The position numbers and the translations under genes were made by a program. Positions 1-11,279 of a stretch of DNA of 64,000 nucleotides are shown one piece after another; the first letter of the stretch is position 1, and every line of letters starts with the position of its first letter. Under the pieces are notes generated by a model. It searched no databases and had not been told where the DNA came from. It saw only the letters and a program-made list of their open reading frames with translations. The stretch comes from an uncultured Saprospiraceae bacterium (lineage in GTDB: Bacteria > Bacteroidota > Bacteroidia > Chitinophagales > Saprospiraceae), in contig CALLPN010000021.1 of assembly GCA_938015435.1 (NCBI GenBank), forward strand, positions 32,645-96,644, written 5' to 3'.

Positions 1-948
1 TGCCTTGCCCAAAGATTATTTAGTGATGGGCATAGCCTTATTCTAGTTGATAATTTTCATTTTCCGATAAAAAATAAAAACCTTAAGGGTTTGTCTTCGT
101 GTCAAAAAATTGAAAGGGATGATTTATTTAATTGGATAGAGGAGAATGAACCGACTATCGATTTTGTATTTCATTTAGGTGCACGTACGGATACTACAGA
201 AACCAAAACTCATATTTTCGATAAGCTTAATGTAGAATACTCCCAGGATATATGGCGCTATTGTGCATTGGAAGATATTCCACTTATCTATGCATCTTCG
301 GCGGCTACCTATGGATTAGGTGAAAATGGATTTGTAGATGATCATGATCTCGTTAAATCATTGAAGCCTTTGAATGCCTATGGAGATTCGAAAAATGATT
401 TTGACAAGTGGGCTTTAGAAGAATTTATGAGTCCACCAGCGTGGTATGGCTTTAAGTTTTTTAATGTTTTTGGTCCTAACGAATATCATAAAGGAAGGAT
501 GGCTTCAGTGGTCTTTCATTTCTACCACCAGCTAATAAATAACGGTGAAGTGAACCTGTTTAAATCTCACAAAGAAAATTGTGAGCACGGAGAGCAGACT
601 AGAGATTTTGTTTATATTGAAGATCTCATAAATGTCATGTTACATTTTCATAGTAATAATGAAAAAATTAGAAGTGGCTTGTATAATATTGGAACAGGAA
701 AATCAAGGACTTATAATGATCTTGCTAAAGCCATATTTAAAGCTGTAGATAAAGCTCCCAAAATTAATTATATAGATACACCCGAAGATATTCGTGAGAA
801 ATATCAGTATTTCACAGAGGCAGAAATGACCAAAGTAAAATCCACGGGTTATGATAAAGAATTTATTTCTTTAGAAGAATCGGTTGATCACTATATAAAA
901 GAGTATTTGGCAAAAGATAATAAAATTTATACCCCTGAATCGTACTAA
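1..948 (+). CDS. hldD: ADP-L-glycero-D-manno-heptose 6-epimerase, 5' end cut by window
   Basis: This is an extended short-chain dehydrogenase that epimerises ADP-D-glycero-D-manno-heptose to the L-glycero form for the LPS inner core. The reading frame is open from base 1, so the ATG-like positions inside the window are not the start. About ten residues carrying the GxxGxxG NAD-binding loop lie outside. Visible are the second strand ending in VDNF (window residues 16-20), the HLGARTDTTE loop, the catalytic SSAATYG segment, the YGDSK (YxxxK) motif and FFNVFGPNEYHKGRMAS, a run diagnostic of HldD. The C-terminus is complete. It directly precedes the heptose kinase gene. Family assignment is firm; only the N-terminus is unknown. 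Confidence 0.95.
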   Translation, partial: CLAQRLFSDGHSLILVDNFHFPIKNKNLKGLSSCQKIERDDLFNWIEENEPTIDFVFHLGARTDTTETKTHIFDKLNVEYSQDIWRYCALEDIPLIYASSAATYGLGENGFVDDHDLVKSLKPLNAYGDSKNDFDKWALEEFMSPPAWYGFKFFNVFGPNEYHKGRMASVVFHFYHQLINNGEVNLFKSHKENCEHGEQTRDFVYIEDLINVMLHFHSNNEKIRSGLYNIGTGKSRTYNDLAKAIFKAVDKAPKINYIDTPEDIREKYQYFTEAEMTKVKSTGYDKEFISLEESVDHYIKEYLAKDNKIYTPESY

Positions 949-973
949 GGATATATTAGTCATAGGAGATGTT

Positions 974-1858
974 ATGTTGGATCAGTATTTATCTGGTTCT
1001 ACAGATAGACTCTCTCCGGAAGCACCAGTGCCAGTTGTTAAAATTGATTCTCAGTTTTCAGTCTTAGGAGGTGCAGCTAATGTAGCTAACAATTTAGCTA
1101 CTTTAGGTTCAAATGTTTCGCTATTAGGGGTAGTGGGAAGAGATGATAATGCACGAATTATTAATGAATTATTAGAAGCTAAGGGAATAGCGAATCAGTT
1201 ATTAGATGCTGATTTATTTACTACAGTAAAGACACGTGTGATCTCTCGAAATCAGCAAATGATAAGAGTTGACAGAGAGGAGATGTTTTCGGATGAAGAT
1301 GCTTTTGTAGATCATCTTTCTGGAGTTTTATCTTTCTTTAAAGGTAGCGCTATAATAGTATCTGACTATGCTAAAGGGGTTTGTTCTCCAGCAGCCATGA
1401 AGACAATTCTTACCTGGGCATCTAATAATGAGGTGAAGGTTCTAATAGATCCCAAAGGAACTGATTGGTCAAAATATGAAGGCGCATTTTTGATTAAGCC
1501 CAATGTAAAAGAACTAGAAGAGTTGTTTAATACTGCTATCGAAAATACGAATAGTGAGATTGCTCAATTTGGTAAAGAGATCAAAGCGAGATACAATATC
1601 GAGCATGTGCTAATCACTAGATCGGAAGAGGGTATGACACATATTCACGATGAGACACTTCATGTTAAAAGCAGAAAAGTAGATATTTATGATCTATCAG
1701 GAGCAGGCGATACAGTTATTGCAGTACTTGTTTATTTGATCCAACGTGGAGAGGATATATCTGTAGCAATAAATAAAGCTAATAAGGCAGGAAGCTATGT
1801 CATTACAAAACCAAATACATACGCTATTTCAAATTCAGAACTTAACTCACTCAATTAA
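974..1858 (+). CDS. hldE: D-glycero-beta-D-manno-heptose-7-phosphate kinase (HldE kinase domain only)
   Basis: A PfkB/ribokinase-family kinase equivalent to the N-terminal domain of HldE (RfaE1), which phosphorylates heptose-7-phosphate at C1. Seen: LSPEAPVPVV just after the start, the GGAANVANNLA substrate-binding loop (about residues 32-42) and the SGAGDT anion hole and catalytic Asp near residue 238. It ends there: the C-terminal adenylyltransferase domain of bifunctional HldE is absent, so ADP transfer needs a separate gene. The first in-frame ATG (974) falls inside the conserved first strand. The frame is open upstream to 899 and encodes KDILVIGD immediately before it, so the true protein probably starts earlier at a non-ATG/GTG/TTG codon (CTG 935 or an ATA/ATT), overlapping the hldD end. 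Confidence 0.88.
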   Translation: MLDQYLSGSTDRLSPEAPVPVVKIDSQFSVLGGAANVANNLATLGSNVSLLGVVGRDDNARIINELLEAKGIANQLLDADLFTTVKTRVISRNQQMIRVDREEMFSDEDAFVDHLSGVLSFFKGSAIIVSDYAKGVCSPAAMKTILTWASNNEVKVLIDPKGTDWSKYEGAFLIKPNVKELEELFNTAIENTNSEIAQFGKEIKARYNIEHVLITRSEEGMTHIHDETLHVKSRKVDIYDLSGAGDTVIAVLVYLIQRGEDISVAINKANKAGSYVITKPNTYAISNSELNSLN

Positions 1859-2797
1859 ATGAAAAGAATACTAATAACAGGAGCAGCAGGATTTTTAGGG
1901 TCACATCTGTCAGATAAATTTATTGATAAGGGGTACGAAGTGATAGGAATGGATAATCTCATTACCGGAGATATGGATAACATTGCTCACCTGATGCCAC
2001 TAGAGAATTTCTCTTTTCATCATCATGATGTTAGTAATTATGTCCATGTAGCTGGTGACTTAGATTATATATTACATTTTGCTTCTCCTGCATCTCCTAT
2101 AGACTATTTAAAGATGCCCATTCAGACCCTTAAAGTGGGTTCGTTAGGAACACATAATTTACTGGGATTAGCAAAAGCGAAAGGAGCTAGGATGTTAATT
2201 GCATCCACTTCAGAAGTATACGGAGATCCACTAGTAAATCCGCAACCAGAAGAATACTGGGGAAATGTAAATCCTATTGGTCCTAGAGGTGTATATGATG
2301 AAGCCAAAAGGTTTCAAGAAGCCATAACTATGGCCTATCATACATACCATGGATTAGAGACTCGAATCATTCGTATTTTTAATACCTATGGTCCACGTAT
2401 GAGAGTAAATGATGGAAGGGCATTGCCTGCGTTTTTTTCTCAGGCGATAGAGAATAAGGATATCACAGTGTTTGGAGACGGTAGTCAAACAAGAGCATTT
2501 TGTTATGTAGATGATTTAGTCGAAGGTATTTATCGATTATTGCATAGCGACTATAGCCTTCCTGTAAATATTGGTAATCCAGATGAGATTACAATTTTGC
2601 AAGCGGCTCAAGAAGTCTTAGAAATAGTAGAAGGAACTACGTCTAAGATTATTCATCAAGGCTTGCCAAAAGATGATCCAAAAGTAAGGCGTCCAGATAT
2701 CACGAAAGCAAAGAGTATATTAGGTTGGAACCCTACTGTGGATAGACACGATGGATTCCGTCGTACTTATGAATATTTTAAAACCAAGCTTAAGTAA
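1859..2797 (+). CDS. UDP-glucuronate decarboxylase (UDP-xylose synthase)
   Basis: An extended SDR of 312 residues that oxidises and decarboxylates UDP-glucuronate to UDP-xylose. Evidence: the NAD motif GAAGFLG (residues 8-14), HFASPASP (73-80), [10 protein letters not shown] (115-124), and YDEAKR with catalytic Tyr146/Lys150. The run [18 protein letters not shown] and the FNTYGPRM segment are characteristic of UXS rather than of dTDP-glucose dehydratases. The ATG follows the stop of the heptose kinase with no spacing, so the two are translationally coupled. It implies a xylose or xylose-derived residue in the LPS or polymer, or UDP-4-keto-pentose chemistry. The product assignment is from family knowledge; the glycan destination is inferred. 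Confidence 0.92.
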   Translation: MKRILITGAAGFLGSHLSDKFIDKGYEVIGMDNLITGDMDNIAHLMPLENFSFHHHDVSNYVHVAGDLDYILHFASPASPIDYLKMPIQTLKVGSLGTHNLLGLAKAKGARMLIASTSEVYGDPLVNPQPEEYWGNVNPIGPRGVYDEAKRFQEAITMAYHTYHGLETRIIRIFNTYGPRMRVNDGRALPAFFSQAIENKDITVFGDGSQTRAFCYVDDLVEGIYRLLHSDYSLPVNIGNPDEITILQAAQEVLEIVEGTTSKIIHQGLPKDDPKVRRPDITKAKSILGWNPTVDRHDGFRRTYEYFKTKLK

Positions 2798-2799
2798 TT

Positions 2800-3927
2800 A
2801 TGAGTAACATTCAGATGGTGGATGTCAGAGGTCAGTATCTTCATATCAAAAATGAAGTAGATGCTGCTATTCAAGAAGTAATAGATAGTTGTGCATTTAT
2901 TAATGGTCCTAAGGTAAAGAGCTTCCAAGCTAACTTAGAATCTTACTTGGATGTCAATTGTGTAATCCCATGCGCCAATGGCACCGATGCATTACAGATT
3001 GCACTTATGGCTTTGGATCTGAATGTAGGTGATGAAGTAATAGTGCCAGCATTTACTTATGTAGCTACTGCCGAAGTAATTGCACTATTAGGTCTTACTC
3101 CAATTATGGTAGATGTAGATCCAGATACATTTAATGTAACGGCAGATATCGTTAGATCAGCACTTACTGAAAATACTAAAGTTGTAGTACCAGTTCATCT
3201 TTTTGGACAAGTGACCGGAGAAATGGATGAAATAATGGACTTGGCTAAAGCGCATAATTTTTATGTAATAGAAGATAATGCGCAAGCAATTGGAGCCAAC
3301 TATAAACATAAAAATGGAAAGACTTTAAAATCGGGTACAATAGGCCATATAGGTTGTACTAGTTTTTATCCTTCTAAAAATTTGGGATGTTACGGAGATG
3401 GTGGTGCTATCTATACCAATGATGAGCAACTAGGAATCAATCTTAGAAAAATAGCTAATCACGGTCAAGCAAAAAAGTATCATCATGATGTAATTGGATG
3501 TAATTCTAGATTGGATGCTATTCAAGCCGCGGTGTTGGATGTAAAGCTGAAGAGACTGGATCAATATTGTGAAGCGAGAGAAAAGGCGGCAACATATTAT
3601 GATCATAATTTATCAGGAATAGATGGGTTGTCGACACCTGTAAGAGAGAAGAAGTCATCCCATGTTTTCCATCAATATACCCTCAAAGAAAAGTCAGGAA
3701 AGAGAGATACTTTGAAAGAGTATCTAAAGGAAAAAGGAATACCGAGTATGGTATATTATCCAGTTCCTTTGTATAACCAAGAAGCATTTAGACATTATGC
3801 TCCAGGAATAGAATTGGTGGCAACCGAACAGTTATGCAAAGAAGTAATATCTCTACCAATTCATACTGAAATGAATTATGAAATGCAGGATATAATAATT
3901 GAAGCCGTGAAAAGTTTTTACTCGTAA
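2800..3927 (+). CDS. DegT/DnrJ/EryC1 aminotransferase, WbpE/WlbC-like (UDP-3-keto-GlcNAcA aminotransferase)
   Basis: A PLP-dependent sugar aminotransferase of 375 residues, the family's usual length. Seen: CANGTDALQIAL phosphate-binding segment (58-69), the EDNAQAIG motif with the pyridine-contacting Asp159, and FYPSKNLG with the Schiff-base Lys193. It starts two bases after the UXS stop. Neighbours WbpD-, WbpI- and WbpB-like (4019-6596) make the 3-position of UDP-GlcNAcA the likely substrate, with glutamate as amino donor, as in the Pseudomonas O5 and Bordetella wlb pathways. DegT proteins are hard to separate by sequence alone, so the substrate rests on context; a PseC-like role for the nonulosonate module cannot be excluded. 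Confidence 0.88.
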   Translation: MSNIQMVDVRGQYLHIKNEVDAAIQEVIDSCAFINGPKVKSFQANLESYLDVNCVIPCANGTDALQIALMALDLNVGDEVIVPAFTYVATAEVIALLGLTPIMVDVDPDTFNVTADIVRSALTENTKVVVPVHLFGQVTGEMDEIMDLAKAHNFYVIEDNAQAIGANYKHKNGKTLKSGTIGHIGCTSFYPSKNLGCYGDGGAIYTNDEQLGINLRKIANHGQAKKYHHDVIGCNSRLDAIQAAVLDVKLKRLDQYCEAREKAATYYDHNLSGIDGLSTPVREKKSSHVFHQYTLKEKSGKRDTLKEYLKEKGIPSMVYYPVPLYNQEAFRHYAPGIELVATEQLCKEVISLPIHTEMNYEMQDIIIEAVKSFYS

Positions 3928-4018
3928 TGATCTTGATCAACGATGCTTCAAATTATATTGTGCTAACACTTGCATTAGGTAAGTTAATGAAGATAAATAA
4001 ACACAAAATACAAAGATA

Positions 4019-4593
4019 GTGGAGCAGAATTATTTTGCACATGAGACTGCCGTTATTGATGATGGATGCACCATAGGAGAGGGCACAAAAATTTGGCATT
4101 TTTCTCACATTATGCCAAAGTGCGTATTGGGTAAAAAATGTAATATAGGACAGAATGTAGTTATCTCTCCAGAAGTGATACTAGGGAATAATGTGAAAGT
4201 GCAAAATAACGTATCTATCTATACAGGTGTAACTTGTGAAGATGACGTATTTCTGGGTCCGTCAATGGTATTTACAAATGTAATCAACCCAAGAAGCGCA
4301 GTAAATAGAAGAGGGGAATACTCTCTTACTACAGTTAGAAAAGGAGTATCTATTGGAGCCAATGCCACTATAGTATGTGGTAATGATATCGGAGAGTATG
4401 CATTTATAGGTGCAGGTACTGTGGTGACCAAGGAGGTACTACCTTATGCACTTATAGTGGGCAATCCTGGAAGACAAATAGGATGGATGAGTGAGTTTGG
4501 ACACAGGTTGGAATTCAATGTTGAAGGAATTGCAAAATGTGAAGAGGGTGGAGATACTTATCAAATTAAAGAAGGGAAAGTTACTAAGCTAAA

Positions 4594-4597
<4 letters not shown>
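4019..4597 (+). CDS. wbpD: UDP-2-acetamido-3-amino-GlcNAcA N-acetyltransferase, WbpD/WlbB-like
   Basis: A left-handed beta-helix (hexapeptide repeat) acetyltransferase of 192 residues that N-acetylates the 3-amino group installed by the preceding aminotransferase. Seen: repeated [LIV]GxxxxI rungs through residues 16-150, the insertion with VINPRSAVNRRGEY around residues 88-101, and the ending GNPGRQIGWMSEFGHRL, typical of WbpD/WlbB. Start is GTG at 4019, giving a protein that begins exactly where the family does; no upstream ATG fits. The 91-bp gap before it is the only sizeable gap in the module. The stop overlaps the next GTG start (GTGA). Confidence 0.92.
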
Positions 4598-6596
<1,999 letters not shown>

Positions 6597-6601
6597 CTAA
6601 A

Positions 6602-7960
6602 TTGTCTTTGTCAAATAGAATCGTAATTACTATCCCTACGGTAAATGTTCCTGAGGTAGAATATGTTTTTCATTGCCTGATGACTGAATTTCTTGGACTT
6701 CAATATGATATCGTTGTTTCGGATGTAGTTTGTGATTTCAGTATTACTTGTAACTCAAAGAGTCTAAATATTACAAATGTTTTTTTCAGAGATGATAAGT
6801 TAGATCAACTATGTAGTGTAAGTAATATTCCTCCTCACGTGAGCTTAATTGAAGTTGAATGTGAAGAGACCATATTTCCTCAAGTAACAATTTTTGGTAA
6901 GCCAAATTTAACTATAAAGGAGGAAGGGTATATATGGGAAAACGATATCGTCGCAGCTTCGTTTTATATGCTTACAAGGTGGGAAGAGAAAGTTATTCTG
7001 GATAGAGATGATCATAATCGATTTCCAGCTAAAGAATCTTTGGCGTATAAGTATCAGTTTCTCAATAGACCTATTGTGAATGAATACGTTGAGATTATTT
7101 ACCAGATACTCAAGTCTTTTGGTTTGGATCAAGAGCGTAAAAATAGGCAATATACAACTGTTGCAACACATGATGTTGATAGGCCATACCTCTGGAGTTC
7201 TGGATTAGGAAAGGCTAAATCTATGGCTGCATCCTTGTTGATCAGAAGAGATAAAGAAGAGATAAAATTACGTGCACGAAACATATCTGCTGGAACTGAC
7301 CCATTTGACACATTTGATCGATTGATGGATATGTCAGAGTCTATTGGAGAAAAGGCTCATTTTTTCTTTATGGCTGGAGGAGATACGGAATTTGACAACT
7401 ACTATCAATTAGCAGAAGAGGTAGTGATCAACCTAATTAAGAAAATAAAAGATAGGAATCACTTGATTGGGATTCATCCATCTTACAACACATATAGTGA
7501 TTCAAAGATGCTGCTTTCCGAAATTGATACCCTTAAAGATTCAATTGGAACGGAAGTGATTTCAAGTAGACAGCATTATTTAAGGTTTGATGTATCTAAT
7601 ACATGGAATATTTTAGAGCAAAGTACTGTGAAATGGGATAGTACATTATGTTATGCAGATGCAGCTGGGTTTAGAAGTGGAATCTGCTATTCGTATCCAG
7701 TTTATGATCTCAATGAAAGAAAGCAACTGGCACTATTAGAGAAGCCACTGATCGTAATGGATACAACATTACTAATGTATGAAAAACTGGAAACTGAACA
7801 AGCACTAAATAGAGTTGAAAAGTTGCAAAATGAAGTGAATCGCTATAAAGGTGAGTTCGTATTTCTTTGGCACAATTCTTCTTTCAATTCTCAGGAATGG
7901 TTAGAGTATGGAGAGGTTTATAAAAGTATGTATAGACAATTTGAAGATCCACTTAATTAG
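6602..7960 (+). CDS. Polysaccharide deacetylase-like protein with Bacteroidota N-terminal domain
   Basis: A 452-residue protein common in Bacteroidota O-antigen loci: an N-terminal domain of unknown role (about 1-175) and a C-terminal NodB-like (beta/alpha) deacetylase domain. Seen: VATHDVDRP near residue 185 (paired metal-binding Asp), HLIGIHPSYNT near 300 (His motif) and FLWHNSSF near 420. The canonical HxxxH second motif is not obvious, so activity as a classical N-deacetylase is uncertain. Start is TTG at 6602, six bases after the previous stop; no ATG is near. It has no signal peptide, so it would act on cytoplasmic or lipid-linked intermediates. Function is inferred from fold only. Confidence 0.75.
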   Translation: MSLSNRIVITIPTVNVPEVEYVFHCLMTEFLGLQYDIVVSDVVCDFSITCNSKSLNITNVFFRDDKLDQLCSVSNIPPHVSLIEVECEETIFPQVTIFGKPNLTIKEEGYIWENDIVAASFYMLTRWEEKVILDRDDHNRFPAKESLAYKYQFLNRPIVNEYVEIIYQILKSFGLDQERKNRQYTTVATHDVDRPYLWSSGLGKAKSMAASLLIRRDKEEIKLRARNISAGTDPFDTFDRLMDMSESIGEKAHFFFMAGGDTEFDNYYQLAEEVVINLIKKIKDRNHLIGIHPSYNTYSDSKMLLSEIDTLKDSIGTEVISSRQHYLRFDVSNTWNILEQSTVKWDSTLCYADAAGFRSGICYSYPVYDLNERKQLALLEKPLIVMDTTLLMYEKLETEQALNRVEKLQNEVNRYKGEFVFLWHNSSFNSQEWLEYGEVYKSMYRQFEDPLN

Positions 7961-7966
7961 TTACGA

Positions 7967-9454
7967 TTGGGAGTAATAATTAGACAAGGATCCAAACAAG
8001 CGGCTGTTAAGATAGTAGGCGTACTTATAGGTCTACTAAGTATACTGTTAGTGTACCCATTGGATCTTGAGTCTTATGGTTACGCGTCATTTATATTAAG
8101 TGCTGCGATGTTACTTACGCCCTTATTGGCAATGGGTCTTTCGCAAAGTGCAATTAAGTTTTTTCCAGAGTTTAAAGAACAGTCATCTGATGGTAAAGGC
8201 TTTGTGTGGATATTACTTGTTTTACATTTAGCACCATTGGTGTTTTGCGGTATTTTATTCCTACTCTTCGGAAGCTATTTTTATAGCGTGATTGACTACA
8301 TGGGTTTAGATGTTGCATTGTTTAAGGATAATAGTTTGGTCATTGGATTAGTGTCGTTGCTATTGATTTTATTTATGACTATGACGTCTTATGTAAGCAA
8401 TTTCGGAAGGATAGTTATCCCTACGATTATACATGAGTTTAGTTACAAGTTGTTTCTACCAGTTTTGGTTTTAGGGGTGTTTTATGGATTTATTCAGAAG
8501 TACAATATTCCGTATTTGATGATCGGATTTTACTCAGTATCTCTTTTAGGATTGATAATCTACATGATGAGTCTAGGCGTAATCGGAGATAAAATTGATT
8601 TATCTTTTTTAACTCTAGAAAGGGTAAAACGAATTGCAAAGTTTAGCCTATTTAGCGCGCTAGGTACCCTCGGTGCATTACTCGCTTTTAGAGTGGATGT
8701 TGTTATGGTTACAGGATTGATAGGTGAAGTCAGTGCTGGTGTATATTTGACGGTGTTGGCTATGGCAGCAGTAATTGATATTCCAAGTCAAGCAATAGGA
8801 AAAATAGCAGGCCCAGTAATTTCTAAATCATTTAATGAAAATAATAAAGAGCAGGTAGAGTCTATTTATACTAAAGGATCAATAAATTCTTTAATAGTAG
8901 GAATACTACTTTTCTTAGGTATCTGGTTTAATTTGGAGTCCATAATTTCGCTTAGTTCTAATCCTGAAAAATTTGTTGGAGTCACTCAGATATTCCTCTT
9001 TTTAGGTATCGCTAAGCTCATTGATGGATTAACGGGCATCAATACGCACATTCTTTTATACTCCAAATACTACAAGTATAATCTTGTATTCCTTTTGCTT
9101 TTAGGAGGGTTAAATATATTTTTAAATTTACTTCTCATAGAAAAGTACGATGTTTTAGGAGCTGCTATGGCAACGTTGATTTCATTGTCGCTGTATAATT
9201 TTATTAAGTACTTGTTTATAAAAATAGTGTTGGGTATGTCACCATTTAATATAGATACTGTAAAAGTGCTTGGTATAGGAGCAGTTGTATTTGGATTGTT
9301 ATTTGTATTGCCCATGCCTAGTTCTATTTTTCTGAGAATTGTCCTTAGATCAACAATCATTTCTGTATTGTTCATTGGAGCAATATATTTGAGTAAGGCT
9401 TCTGTAGATTTTAATGGTCTTGTTGATAAGTATACAAAAATGGCAATTAAGTAA
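7967..9454 (+). CDS. wzx: Wzx-type polysaccharide flippase (oligosaccharide flippase family)
   Basis: A 495-residue polytopic inner-membrane protein with roughly 12-14 hydrophobic helices. It belongs to the MATE/MOP polysaccharide transporter family that moves undecaprenyl-PP-linked repeat units across the membrane. Seen: an amphipathic start IRQGSKQAAVKIVG leading into helix 1, the RVDVVMV segment near the middle (a conserved charged helix in Wzx) and an NIFLNLLLI segment in the C-terminal half. TTG start seven bases after the upstream stop. A second, differently built flippase is at 25658. Which one serves which polymer cannot be told from sequence. Confidence 0.85.
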   Translation: MGVIIRQGSKQAAVKIVGVLIGLLSILLVYPLDLESYGYASFILSAAMLLTPLLAMGLSQSAIKFFPEFKEQSSDGKGFVWILLVLHLAPLVFCGILFLLFGSYFYSVIDYMGLDVALFKDNSLVIGLVSLLLILFMTMTSYVSNFGRIVIPTIIHEFSYKLFLPVLVLGVFYGFIQKYNIPYLMIGFYSVSLLGLIIYMMSLGVIGDKIDLSFLTLERVKRIAKFSLFSALGTLGALLAFRVDVVMVTGLIGEVSAGVYLTVLAMAAVIDIPSQAIGKIAGPVISKSFNENNKEQVESIYTKGSINSLIVGILLFLGIWFNLESIISLSSNPEKFVGVTQIFLFLGIAKLIDGLTGINTHILLYSKYYKYNLVFLLLLGGLNIFLNLLLIEKYDVLGAAMATLISLSLYNFIKYLFIKIVLGMSPFNIDTVKVLGIGAVVFGLLFVLPMPSSIFLRIVLRSTIISVLFIGAIYLSKASVDFNGLVDKYTKMAIK

Positions 9455-9477
9455 TATCTATTAATGTTGTTTACAAT

Positions 9478-10686
9478 ATGAAAAACAATTTACGGATAGG
9501 AATGATTCTCGACAATGAATTCTCAGGAGATATGAGAGTTGAAAATGAGGTGCAAGCTCTTGTCAAGGCAGGTCATGAAGTATTTGTGTTTTGCCTAACA
9601 TATGGAACCAAGCCTGAAAGAGAAACTTATCGTGGTGCAAGTATAATTAGGATTCCGATTTCTAAATTTGCTAAGAACAAATTGAATGGTCTTAATAATA
9701 CCATCTTTAATTTTTATCCTGGCTGGTGGAGTAAGCGTATTTTGAATTTAGTAAAGGAGTTTCCAATAAATGTATTACATGTCCATGACCTTTGGATGAT
9801 GGAAGCTGGAATAAAAATAGCGACTAAGTTAGATGTCCCTATAGTTGCAGATCTACATGAAAACTATGTTCATGCTTTAGGTAATTATAAATGGTCAACG
9901 ACATTTCCTGGCAATATTTTAGTTTCTCAAAGTAAGTGGAAAAGAAAAGAAAATGAATGGCTTGAAAAAGCAAATGATATAATAGTAGTAATAGAAGAAG
10001 CAAAGAGTCGAGTAGAAAAAATAGCACCTACGAAACCAATAGCTGTCGTTGCTAACTATGTGAATACAGGTGACTTTAAAGTTTCTAATCCTGCAGCAGT
10101 CAAAGAATTGAGAGCTCAATATGAAGGTTATTATATAGTCACATATACTGGAGGAATGGATTTGCATCGAGGACTTGAAAATGTAGTTAGGGCAATTCCA
10201 GCTATAGTACAGCACATTAGTAACTTCAGATTAGTACTCGTGGGTACAGGAAGTAATGTGGAAGACTTAAAAGTATTAGCAAGTGAATTAAATGTCTCAG
10301 AACATGTCATTTTTAAAGGTTGGCAAAACCCTGAAGATCTTCCAGCTTATATGTCTGCTTCAGATGCATGTATCATACCGCATATGAAAACAGCTCATAC
10401 TAATAATACGATTCCTCATAAGTTGTTTCATTATATGCTAATGCAGCAACCCGTTTTGGCTTCTGATTGTGATCCACTCAAGAGAATCGTTAATGAGACA
10501 GAATGCGGATATACTTTTGAGCAAAGTAATGCAGAAGATATAGCGAAGAAGATAATAGCAATGTCTCAAATTGGTTCTGATTCAGATGCTATGGCAATAA
10601 GAGGTAGAGAGGCTGTATTGTCAAAATACAATTGGACTTCTACTGCAAAAAATTTAACTGATCTTTATCAAAAATATATCGACTAA
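9478..10686 (+). CDS. Glycosyltransferase family 4 (GT-B)
   Basis: A 402-residue retaining GT-B glycosyltransferase, cytoplasmic face. Seen: N-terminal strand and EFSGDMRVENEVQALVKAGHEV (about residues 13-34; GDMRV replaces the usual glycine loop), HVHDLWMM (about 101-108), ADLHEN, a C-terminal TYTGGMDLHRGLENVVRA donor-domain start, and an IIPHMKTAHTNNTIPHKLFHYM run that replaces the ExxxxxxxE motif with a PHK[LI]FxYM variant common in Bacteroidota enzymes. Donor and acceptor are unknown. The last base of its stop is the first base of the next ATG, so the following methyltransferase-like gene is coupled to it. Confidence 0.85.
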   Translation: MKNNLRIGMILDNEFSGDMRVENEVQALVKAGHEVFVFCLTYGTKPERETYRGASIIRIPISKFAKNKLNGLNNTIFNFYPGWWSKRILNLVKEFPINVLHVHDLWMMEAGIKIATKLDVPIVADLHENYVHALGNYKWSTTFPGNILVSQSKWKRKENEWLEKANDIIVVIEEAKSRVEKIAPTKPIAVVANYVNTGDFKVSNPAAVKELRAQYEGYYIVTYTGGMDLHRGLENVVRAIPAIVQHISNFRLVLVGTGSNVEDLKVLASELNVSEHVIFKGWQNPEDLPAYMSASDACIIPHMKTAHTNNTIPHKLFHYMLMQQPVLASDCDPLKRIVNETECGYTFEQSNAEDIAKKIIAMSQIGSDSDAMAIRGREAVLSKYNWTSTAKNLTDLYQKYID

Positions 10687-11240
10687 TGTCAAAGGGCACG
10701 CATACTTATTCATACGACTTAAAAAACAAAGCGTTGGCTCGTAGATATACCAATACCCTTAACTTTGTAAATAAGCAGCTTACTGTACCTAATAAAATAC
10801 TGGATCTAGGTATAGATAATCCATTTTCTAATATGCTAAGAGATCAAGGTCATGATGTTGATAATACTGAGATGAATCAAGATTTAGACTTGGAGTATGG
10901 TCAGGTCATAAATGAGAAATACGATGTAGTAACGGCATTCGAAATCTTTGAGCATATGGTAGCTCCATTTAATCTATTAAGAGAAGTCAAAGCAAAAAAA
11001 TTAATTGCTTCTATACCACTTAGACTTTGGTTTGCAAAAGCATATTGGAATGAGAAAGACGAATGGGATAGACACTATCATGAATTCGAACCTAGACAGT
11101 TTGACATGTTGTTGAACAAGTCAGGATGGAAAATCATGGATTCTGAAAAATGGGTAAGTAAAAGTAACAGGATAGGATTTAAGCCTTTTTTAAGAGGAAT
11201 CACTCCTAGATATTATATTGTGTCTTGCGAACGAATATAG
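10686..11240 (+). CDS. Class I SAM-dependent methyltransferase-like protein
   Basis: A short (184 residue) Rossmann-fold methyltransferase-like protein. Seen: KILDLGIDNPFS near residue 37 in the place of the SAM loop (the usual GxGxG is degenerate), the acidic NTEMNQDLDLEYG segment, YDVVTAFEIFEHM near residue 79 (the post-I motif typical of Methyltransf_11/23) and a terminal SIPLRLWF. Its start overlaps the GT4 stop by one base. It may O-methylate a sugar or cap the chain, but the weak SAM motif leaves open a non-catalytic role. Confidence 0.68.
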   Translation: MSKGTHTYSYDLKNKALARRYTNTLNFVNKQLTVPNKILDLGIDNPFSNMLRDQGHDVDNTEMNQDLDLEYGQVINEKYDVVTAFEIFEHMVAPFNLLREVKAKKLIASIPLRLWFAKAYWNEKDEWDRHYHEFEPRQFDMLLNKSGWKIMDSEKWVSKSNRIGFKPFLRGITPRYYIVSCERI

Positions 11241-11279
11241 GGCATCATTAAAAAGATAAGAAACAGAACCTATTAATAA

